Source of the DNA: an uncultured Acidimicrobiales bacterium
Lineage (GTDB): Bacteria; Actinomycetota; Acidimicrobiia; Acidimicrobiales; CADCSY01
Length of the DNA: 34,438 bases
NCBI GenBank assembly: GCA_902805555.1
Contig: CADCSY010000007.1
Coordinates: 1 to 34,438, forward strand
Direction of reading: 5' to 3'
In this document: positions 29,212 through 34,438 of the stretch, piece after piece
How positions within the stretch are numbered: position 1 is the first letter of the stretch
Layout of the letters: each line of letters begins with the position of its first letter
The notes under the pieces: generated by a model
Told to the model about the DNA's origin: nothing
The model's input: the letters and a program-made list of their open reading frames with translations, nothing else
Database searches by the model: none
Made by a program: the position numbers and the translations under genes

Positions 29212-30438
29212 TCAGTCCGTCATCGCGCCGTTGACGAGTGCCTTCAGCTGGCCCCGGAAGTTGAACGTGCCCGAGGGGATCAGCTGGGTCATGAACACGA
29301 CCACGAGGTCGTCGACCGGCGCCACCCAGAACGTGGTGGAGGCGGCGCCGCCCCACATGAACTCCCCGGGCGTGCCGCTCACCCCGGTCTCGGCCGGGCC
29401 GCGGCTCACGGCCATCGTCAGCCCGAAGCCCATGCCCTCGAAGCCGGTCTCGCCGTAGGCGCCGGGTCGGGCCACGTCGGACAGCTGCCCGTCGCCCGGG
29501 AGGTGGTTCATGGTCATGAGCTCGACCGTGCGGGGGGCGAGGATCCGCACGCCGTCGAGCACCCCGCCGCCGAGCAGCATCTGGCAGAACCGGAAGTAGT
29601 CGGCCGTCGTGCCGACGAGCCCGCCGCCACCGGAGAGGAACGAGCGGGGCTTGCGGTACGGGCTCTCGTCGGGATGGTCGATCACGACGAGCTGCTTCTT
29701 CGAGCTGCGGCCGTAGCCGACGGCGAAGCGCTCCACGTCGTCGTCACCCACCACGAAGCCGGTGTCGACCATGCCCAGGGGGTCGAAGACCTCATGTTGC
29801 AGGTACTCGTCGAAGGGCACGCCCGAGATGATCTCGACGAGGCGGGCGCACACGTCGGTGCCGAACGAGTAGAGCCAGTGGGTGCCGGGGTGGAAGCGCA
29901 GCGGCGCGCCGGCCAGCTCGTCCACCAGCGCCTCGAGGCTCTCGTAGCGGTCGGTGGTGAAGCCCCGGTTGCCGGAGCCGGGCTCGGGCAGGGCCAGGTC
30001 GGCGTTGGCCGGTCCGTAGCCGAGCCCGGAGGTGTGCATCAAGACGTCGCGCACCGTCGGCGGGCGGACCGGATCGACCAGCCGGGTCGAGCCGTCGGCG
30101 TCCCGCTCGCGGACCTTGATGCCCCGCCATGACGGGACGAAGCGGTGCACCGGGTCGTTGAGCTGGAAGTACCCCCTCTCGTAGAGGGTCATCAGGGCGA
30201 CACCCGTGATGGGCTTGGTCATGGAGTACAGGCGCCAGATGGTGTCGTCCCGGACCGGCCGGCCCTGCCCGAGGTCCATCGACCCGAGGGACGACAGGTG
30301 GGCGACCTTGCCCCGGCGGGCGACGAGCGTCTGGCAGCCCGCGATCTTCCCTGGCTCCACGTAGCTCCGCTGCAGGTGCTCGTCGATGCGGGCCAGGCGG
30401 GCGGCGTCGAACCCTGCGGCTCCGGCGTCGATCTCCAT
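29212..30438 (-). CDS. Serine hydrolase, beta-lactamase family (class C-like esterase)
   Basis: A 408-residue protein of the beta-lactamase/EstB superfamily (PF00144). The nucleophile motif is SMTK (Ser72, Lys75) after DDTIWRLY, followed by GVALMTLYERGYFQLNDPVHRFVP and VRDVLMHTSGLGYG as in the family. The usual Tyr-x-Asn is YSF (Tyr190), as in several esterases. The end has FMWGGAASTTFWVAPVDDLVVVFMTQL. It likely hydrolyses small esters; beta-lactam resistance is not implied. No signal peptide is seen, so it is cytoplasmic. The ATG is preceded by GGGGGGGAC, with TATGGT at 30479-30474 as a possible -10 box. Confidence 0.9.
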   Translation of the reverse strand: MEIDAGAAGFDAARLARIDEHLQRSYVEPGKIAGCQTLVARRGKVAHLSSLGSMDLGQGRPVRDDTIWRLYSMTKPITGVALMTLYERGYFQLNDPVHRFVPSWRGIKVRERDADGSTRLVDPVRPPTVRDVLMHTSGLGYGPANADLALPEPGSGNRGFTTDRYESLEALVDELAGAPLRFHPGTHWLYSFGTDVCARLVEIISGVPFDEYLQHEVFDPLGMVDTGFVVGDDDVERFAVGYGRSSKKQLVVIDHPDESPYRKPRSFLSGGGGLVGTTADYFRFCQMLLGGGVLDGVRILAPRTVELMTMNHLPGDGQLSDVARPGAYGETGFEGMGFGLTMAVSRGPAETGVSGTPGEFMWGGAASTTFWVAPVDDLVVVFMTQLIPSGTFNFRGQLKALVNGAMTD

Positions 30439-30473
30439 GCTGTCCCCCCCCGGGTCGCGACTGCGGTGCCGGC

Positions 30474-30479
30474 ACCATA
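30474..30479 (-). promoter_or_regulatory. Candidate -10 box of the serine hydrolase gene
   Basis: On the minus strand TATGGT lies 35 bases before the ATG at 30438. A GGGGGGGAC ribosome-binding stretch is in between, so the mRNA has a short leader. Confidence 0.45.
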
Positions 30480-30503
30480 GGGCGGGCGCGCCTGGCCCCG
30501 CCC
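30480..30503 (-). terminator. Hairpin after the membrane-protein gene
   Basis: GGGCGGG (30480-30486) pairs with CCCGCCC (30497-30503) around a 10-base loop. It lies just downstream of the membrane-protein stop codon (30511) and upstream of the hydrolase promoter, a good place for a terminator. No T-run. Confidence 0.5.
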
Positions 30504-30510
30504 CGGGCCC

Positions 30511-31131
30511 TCAGTCGTCAGCCGTGGTCCACGAGTACCACGGGCCGCCCCTCGGCTCGAAGCGCAGCGGGCCGGCGCTGTCGACGAACAGATCGGGGCG
30601 GGGGCCCTCGGGGACGTGGGCGAAGCCGGACGCGCCCAAGGCGCCGATCTCCCCCTCGAAGAAGAGCAGCGCGCCGTCGACGTCGTCGACCCGGTCGATC
30701 CGGTAGAGCCCCAACCGCCCCGGGCGCTCGGGCACCTGCTCCACACCTCGGAGGTGCTGCTCGACCACCGCGTCGAACGCGGGACGGCTGATCGTCCACC
30801 GGGCCTGGAGCGGGACGCCCGTCACGACGAGGACGAGGACGACGAGTCCCACCGCAGGAGCGGGCAGCCAGGCCAGCGCCGACCCGGCCGAGCGGCCGCG
30901 GGTCAGCGCGAGCAGGAACGTGAGGAGCCGGACGGCCCACACGAGCGCGAGGAGGCAGCTCAGGAGGACCACCGTGATCCAGGGCAGGAGGTCGACGCCC
31001 GGCTCACTGTGCACCCAGAGCAGCGAGAGGGCGAGCAACCCGACGGCGACGTGGAACAGCGCACCTGGAGCGCGGCGCCAGAAGAACCACTCGTTCGGTG
31101 GCGACTCCTCGAGCTCGGCCTCGGTCAGCAC
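30511..31131 (-). CDS. Membrane protein of unknown function with C-terminal globular part
   Basis: A 206-residue protein. After a short acidic N-terminus (VLTEAELEESPPNEWFFWRR) come three membrane segments (about 23-38, 45-70 and 83-100), then a soluble C-terminal part of about 100 residues (ARWTISRPAFDAVVEQHLRGVEQ ... RLGLYRIDRVDDVDGALLFFEGEIGALGASGFAHVPEGPRP) that ends near WYSWTTADD. This layout recalls small DUF-type envelope proteins in actinomycetes; no family is recognised. The GTG at 31131 overlaps the end of the methyltransferase gene by 7 bases, so they are coupled. Confidence 0.75.
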   Translation of the reverse strand: MLTEAELEESPPNEWFFWRRAPGALFHVAVGLLALSLLWVHSEPGVDLLPWITVVLLSCLLALVWAVRLLTFLLALTRGRSAGSALAWLPAPAVGLVVLVLVVTGVPLQARWTISRPAFDAVVEQHLRGVEQVPERPGRLGLYRIDRVDDVDGALLFFEGEIGALGASGFAHVPEGPRPDLFVDSAGPLRFEPRGGPWYSWTTADD

Positions 31132-31808
31132 GTCGCGGGCGGGGTGCTGGCCGTGCTCCGCATGAGGAGGAACCCGCAGGGGACCTCCGACCTGCGCTCC
31201 AGGGCCCCGCCGACCTTGTCGGCCACCACCACCGAGCCGATGCCGTCCCCGCCCACGATCGGCGCGACGACCCGCCCCCCGTCGACGAGCTGCGCGGTCC
31301 ACGCCACCTCGAGGGCGGGCGCCCCGACGGTCACGATGATCCGGTCGTAGGGAGCACCTGGCTGGTGGCCGGCGCCTCCGTCCCCGCAGACCACCTCGAC
31401 GGGACCGGCCCCCGTGGCCGCCAGGACCCGGGCGGCGCCCTCAGCGAGGTCCTCCTCGAGCTCCACGGTCACGACCGAGCCGTCGGGACCCACCAGCGCC
31501 GACAGCAGCGCTGCGTTGTAGCCGGTGCCGGTGCCGACCTCCAGCACTCGCTGCCCGCGGCGGACGTCGAGCAGCTCCAACATGGCGGCGACCATGGTCG
31601 GCTGCGACGCAGAGCTGAGCGGCTGCCCCTGCGCCGACCGCTTGAAGACGACGGCCATGTCGGCGTAGGCGGTTGCGACGTCCTCCCCGGGCAGGAAGCA
31701 GTGGCGCGCCACGTGGCGCATCGCCTGCTCCACGGCACCGGAGGTGACCACTCCCGCCTCCACGAGCGCGTCGACCATCCGCTGTCGGAGCGCAGCAGGG
31801 TCGTCCAC
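31125..31808 (-). CDS. Protein-L-isoaspartate O-methyltransferase-like protein
   Basis: A 227-residue SAM-dependent methyltransferase of the PCMT family, which repairs isoaspartyl residues in aged proteins. The family's pre-motif SSASQPTMVAAML (about 65-77) is followed by motif I VLEVGTGTGYNAAL (88-101), then the acidic VVTVELEE (about 113-120), VVCGDGGAG and YDRIIVTVGAP. The N-terminal MRHVARHCFLPG is also typical. The GTG at 31808 is chosen because a minus-strand TAGCGT (31821-31816) ends 7 bases before it. It overlaps the downstream membrane-protein gene by 7 bases. The C-terminus ends in a cysteine and is short for the family. Confidence 0.88.
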   Translation of the reverse strand: MDDPAALRQRMVDALVEAGVVTSGAVEQAMRHVARHCFLPGEDVATAYADMAVVFKRSAQGQPLSSASQPTMVAAMLELLDVRRGQRVLEVGTGTGYNAALLSALVGPDGSVVTVELEEDLAEGAARVLAATGAGPVEVVCGDGGAGHQPGAPYDRIIVTVGAPALEVAWTAQLVDGGRVVAPIVGGDGIGSVVVADKVGGALERRSEVPCGFLLMRSTASTPPATC

Positions 31809-31815
31809 ACCCCGG

Positions 31816-31821
31816 ACGCTA
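31816..31821 (-). promoter_or_regulatory. Candidate -10 box of the methyltransferase gene (leaderless)
   Basis: Minus-strand TAGCGT lies 7 bases before the GTG at 31808, with no ribosome-binding sequence between. The box is 31 bases after the protease stop. Confidence 0.5.
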
Positions 31822-31852
31822 CGCCGACGAAGGTGCCCGCTCCGAGCTCCCG

Positions 31853-33439
31853 TCAGCCGGAGCACGCAGTCGTCGCGCAGTCGACCGAGGAGATGCGCAC
31901 CTTCACCGCGTTGTAGTCGTTGCTGTACACCCGGAACCGGTGCTCGCCGGCGGCCTCCGCCTCGACGGTGACCTCGGCACCGAGCCCGTACAGGCCCTCG
32001 TCGTTGTCGTCGACCACCTCGATGCCGGCGCCCTCGGGGTCCGCGAGCGTGAGGTGGTCGACGGCCTGACCTGGCCGGAAGACCATGACCCCGGGGTCGC
32101 CCTGGCTGGCGTGGACGTGGACCCTCACCTCCTGGCCGGCGTCGAGGTCCATCACCACGTCGTGGGCGGTGTCGAACCCGCCCACCACCCGGTCGAGCTC
32201 GTCACCGACCTCGAGGGCGTCGCTGCCGATCGGGCGCGACGCAGGCGAGAGCGGCAGGTCGGAGGTCCAGGGGACGTCGAGGGGCGCATCGGTCAGCGGG
32301 GCGGCGACGATCACGATCGCCGACTGGCCGGCGTCGACGGGGACCTCGAAGGTGCCGGGCGCCGTCTCCCGAGCGGCGACCCCGGGTTCGCCGCCCATCT
32401 CCGCCAGACCCGACAGGTCCGAGGCACCGTCACCGGCGCCACCCGAAGCCTCTGCGAGCTGGCGCTCGACGTCGGCGACCACCTCGACGGCGTTGGCGCT
32501 CAGGGCGAGGGGCTCGGCTTCGACGAAGGTCTCGACGACGACGACGGGCCTGCTCGTGGTGTCGACGGCGAGGTTCCAGGAGCGGTCCTCGTCGGCCGCC
32601 GGGAGGAACAGGACCTGCCCGTCGCTCGCATCGGTGATCCGCAACGACCCGGAGGTCGCGCCCTCGCCTTGACGGGTGGCCGCCGGCACCGACAGGTAGT
32701 CGTCTCCCTGGCCGTCGACGATCCGCTCGACGGACGCCCGCACGTCACGTCCGGTCAAGGCCAGGGCGAACTCCTCGGCGAAGGAGAGGCCGGCGATCCC
32801 GATCAGCCCGCCGGCCCCGTCGAAGAGCGGCCCACCGGACTGCCCGCCCCCGATCGCGGCGTCGGTCTGGATGAACTGCTGGTCGAAGCCCTCTGCCGAC
32901 CGGACCCGCGACACGATGCCCGCTGCGATCGTCGCCTCGATCCCGTCTGACCCGGTGTCACCCGGGAAGCCGACGAGGAAGACGTCGTCGCCCCGCTCGA
33001 CGTCGGTCCCGTCCAGGAGCGAGAGGGGGTCGGGGAGGTCACCGCCCGTGAGCGGACCGAGGAGCGCGATGTCGGCTGCAGCATCGACGCCGACCACCGC
33101 GACCCCCTCGAGCGTGGCACCTCCGACGGTGACGTCGGCAGCGTCGAACGGGTCGATCACGTGCTCGTTCGTGAGCAGGTAGCGAGCCCCGCCCGCCTCG
33201 ATCACGACACCCGTCCCGGCGGCCGCTTCGGTCTCCACGAACGCGACCGCCCCCTCGGTGCACCGGAGCACGGCCTTCGCCGGCCGCTCACCCTGGCTCG
33301 CGACGCACCCCGAGGGCGCAGCACCGGCCCCGGACGGGGCGCCCACGTCGGCCGCTCCGCCTCCGCAGCCGACGAGCAGGACCGCCACCGCACAGCTGGT
33401 CGCGCCGAGCATCCGGCCGCCCCGCCAAGACCGCACCAT
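31853..33439 (-). CDS. Lipoprotein trypsin-like (HtrA-like) serine protease
   Basis: A 528-residue exported protease. The signal peptide MVRSWRGGRMLGATSCAVAVLLVGC ends in a lipobox (LLVGC, Cys25), so it is probably a lipoprotein. The trypsin-like domain (about 55-240) has His93 in LTNEHVIDP, Asp123 in AAADIALLG, and Ser181 in GGGQSGGPLFD. After a linker, the C-terminal region (about 420-525) has beta-rich stretches (DVVMDLDAGQEVRVHVHAS ... GEHRFRVYSNDYNAVKV) like pre-peptidase C-terminal domains. No PDZ domain is seen. The ATG at 33439 has GGAGGGAG 6 bases upstream. A likely envelope quality-control or housekeeping protease. Confidence 0.87.
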   Translation of the reverse strand: MVRSWRGGRMLGATSCAVAVLLVGCGGGAADVGAPSGAGAAPSGCVASQGERPAKAVLRCTEGAVAFVETEAAAGTGVVIEAGGARYLLTNEHVIDPFDAADVTVGGATLEGVAVVGVDAAADIALLGPLTGGDLPDPLSLLDGTDVERGDDVFLVGFPGDTGSDGIEATIAAGIVSRVRSAEGFDQQFIQTDAAIGGGQSGGPLFDGAGGLIGIAGLSFAEEFALALTGRDVRASVERIVDGQGDDYLSVPAATRQGEGATSGSLRITDASDGQVLFLPAADEDRSWNLAVDTTSRPVVVVETFVEAEPLALSANAVEVVADVERQLAEASGGAGDGASDLSGLAEMGGEPGVAARETAPGTFEVPVDAGQSAIVIVAAPLTDAPLDVPWTSDLPLSPASRPIGSDALEVGDELDRVVGGFDTAHDVVMDLDAGQEVRVHVHASQGDPGVMVFRPGQAVDHLTLADPEGAGIEVVDDNDEGLYGLGAEVTVEAEAAGEHRFRVYSNDYNAVKVRISSVDCATTACSG

Positions 33440-33665
33440 CACGAGCTCCCTCCGGACCGGAGGCGCCGGTCGTCGCCGAGCCAGCATCGGTGGGCTCGGC
33501 GTCGACCTTGAGACCAGATCCGGTCGAACCGTCCTGGTCGTGGCCACGCCGTCGTGACACCGTCAGCGTCACGGCGTGCGTGGGGCTGCCGACCGCCCCC
33601 ACCCCGTGGGTGTGGCCCCGCAACCGGTGAGATCTGCGGTCTCGCGTCGTCGTACCGACATGACG

Positions 33666-34223
33666 ATGGACATGCACCCCGGTGCTGACCGCCTCGCTGC
33701 GCTCGTGCGGGGCGTGCCGGACGATGCGTTGGGCCGTGGCACCCCGTGCAGCGAGTACACCGTCGGCGACCTGCTCGACCACGTCAGCGGGTTCGCAGTC
33801 GGCATCGCCGCCGCCGGGCGCAAGGACGTCGACGGGATGAAGGCGCCGTCACCGGGCCGCGCCACCGACCTGGGTGAGGGGTGGCGGACGCGCATCCCCG
33901 CGGAGCTGCTGGCGCTCGCATCGACCTGGGACGACCCGGCTGCGTACGAGGGCACCACCGGAGGACCCCTCGACATGCCTGCCGAGATCGCAGCGGTCGT
34001 CGGCATCGAGGAGCTGTGCATCCACGGCTGGGACCTGGCCCGAGCCCTGGGGGAGCCCTTCGCGGTGACGACGGCCGAGCTGGACGTCCTCGAAAGGTTC
34101 TTCTCGCTGTTCGGCCCCGACGAGCGTGGCTCGGCCTACGACCCGCCCGTCAAGTCGTCGACGACCGACCTCCTCGCGCGTGCCATCGCCCTCAGCGGCC
34201 GCGACCCCGGGTGGCGACCCTGA
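33666..34223 (+). CDS. TIGR03086-family metal-binding protein (mycothiol-enzyme-like)
   Basis: A 185-residue protein of the DinB/maleylpyruvate-isomerase-N superfamily. The family's N-terminus MDMHPGADRLAALV is present. Conserved residues include His39 in VGDLLDHVSG, and His120 with Asp123 in ELCIHGWDLARALG, the metal-binding set. The C-terminal part (about 125-185) has ERFFSLFGPDERGSAYDPP and the LLARAIALSGRDPGW ending common in TIGR03086. Members are suspected mycothiol-dependent enzymes. The ATG at 33666 is preferred because TACCGA (33653-33658) ends 7 bases before it; ATG 33660 and 33672 are alternatives. It diverges from the protease gene. Confidence 0.85.
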   Translation: MDMHPGADRLAALVRGVPDDALGRGTPCSEYTVGDLLDHVSGFAVGIAAAGRKDVDGMKAPSPGRATDLGEGWRTRIPAELLALASTWDDPAAYEGTTGGPLDMPAEIAAVVGIEELCIHGWDLARALGEPFAVTTAELDVLERFFSLFGPDERGSAYDPPVKSSTTDLLARAIALSGRDPGWRP

Positions 34224-34438
34224 CCCGCTCGCTGCCGCCTCGCCGGGGAGCGTGATCGGCACGTCGACCTCACAGGCACCTCGCAGCTCGACGGGAGGCG
34301 GCTCACAGGTGGCAGCGGTCGACCCGGGCGGGCGGCCGGCGCGCACCTGCGTCGGCCGCCACGCCTCGGCCGGTCCCGAGGACTGCGACGCTGCGACGGA
34401 CGCAGGTCAGCGACCGGTCTCGACCCCTCGCGTCCCGG
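34224..34438. other. Right end: no supportable gene
   Basis: The last 215 bases after the TIGR03086 stop codon hold no reading frame with recognisable protein sequence on either strand and no clear hairpin with a T-run. A gene may begin just outside the window. Confidence 0.6.

Noticed and set aside
29212..30438. Beta-lactamase resistance gene
   Set aside because: The SxxK motif is present, but there is no signal peptide, and the sequence resembles EstB-type esterases; the YxN motif is YSF.
33849..34346. Minus-strand open frame at the right end
   Set aside because: It overlaps the TIGR03086 gene antisense, has no recognisable domain and no plausible start signal.
1..34438. tRNA, rRNA, riboswitch or mobile element
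   Set aside because: No cloverleaf-like sequence, conserved rRNA stretch, known riboswitch core or transposase was recognised by eye; a covariance-model scan would be needed to exclude small RNAs.

Overview
The window is about 34.4 kb of very GC-rich DNA (roughly 70% or more by eye), densely packed, with many GTG starts and 4-base ATGA/GTGA overlaps. It looks like a chromosomal segment of an actinomycete. A complete System I (Ccm) cytochrome c maturation operon, a class E sortase, a DUF5317 protein, an SCO6745-family protein, a TIGR03086 (mycothiol-enzyme-like) protein and many TetR/acyl-CoA genes fit a deep-branching lineage such as Acidimicrobiia. That placement is an inference; no rRNA or tRNA gene was seen. 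No insertion sequence, phage gene or CRISPR array was recognised.

Layout. Positions 1-10.2 kb hold acyl-CoA and small-molecule catabolism: a partial acyl-CoA synthetase divergent from its TetR regulator; a phosphotransferase-DUF6285 protein divergent from a crotonase-fold isomerase; a compact minus-strand cassette of FAD monooxygenase, epoxide hydrolase, 48-residue bridge ORF and zinc-type alcohol dehydrogenase, controlled by a divergent TetR gene and two facing operators; an SCO6745-family protein; a truncated HAD gene; a hotdog thioesterase; and a second crotonase. Positions 10.3-17.2 kb hold the minus-strand operon ccmA-B-C-D-E-F-G-(32-residue ORF)-H-I, with no gap larger than 2 bases. Positions 17.3-25.7 kb are mostly plus-strand single genes: class E sortase, GlsB-like membrane protein, SDR, DUF5317 protein, GT4 glycosyltransferase, small membrane protein, zinc alcohol dehydrogenase, TetR, STAS protein, TSUP transporter and HAD hydrolase. 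Positions 25.7-33.4 kb are minus-strand: a PadR / 2TM / class III adenylate cyclase operon, a CPA2 antiporter with its TrkA-C-type regulatory subunit, a beta-lactamase-fold hydrolase, a membrane protein, a PCMT-like methyltransferase and a lipoprotein HtrA-like protease. A plus-strand TIGR03086 gene closes the window.

The most distinctive item is the monooxygenase / epoxide hydrolase / dehydrogenase cassette. The hydrolase keeps every residue expected of a true soluble epoxide hydrolase, so an alkene to epoxide to diol to ketone route can be proposed. Other points of note are two micro-ORFs that close the only sizeable gaps inside two operons, a glycosyltransferase whose conserved N-terminus has no canonical start codon, a STAS protein lacking the phospho-acceptor serine, and a recurrent TANNNT hexamer 6-8 bases before start codons that suggests widespread leaderless transcription, including one 12-bp palindrome carrying two overlapping divergent -10 boxes.
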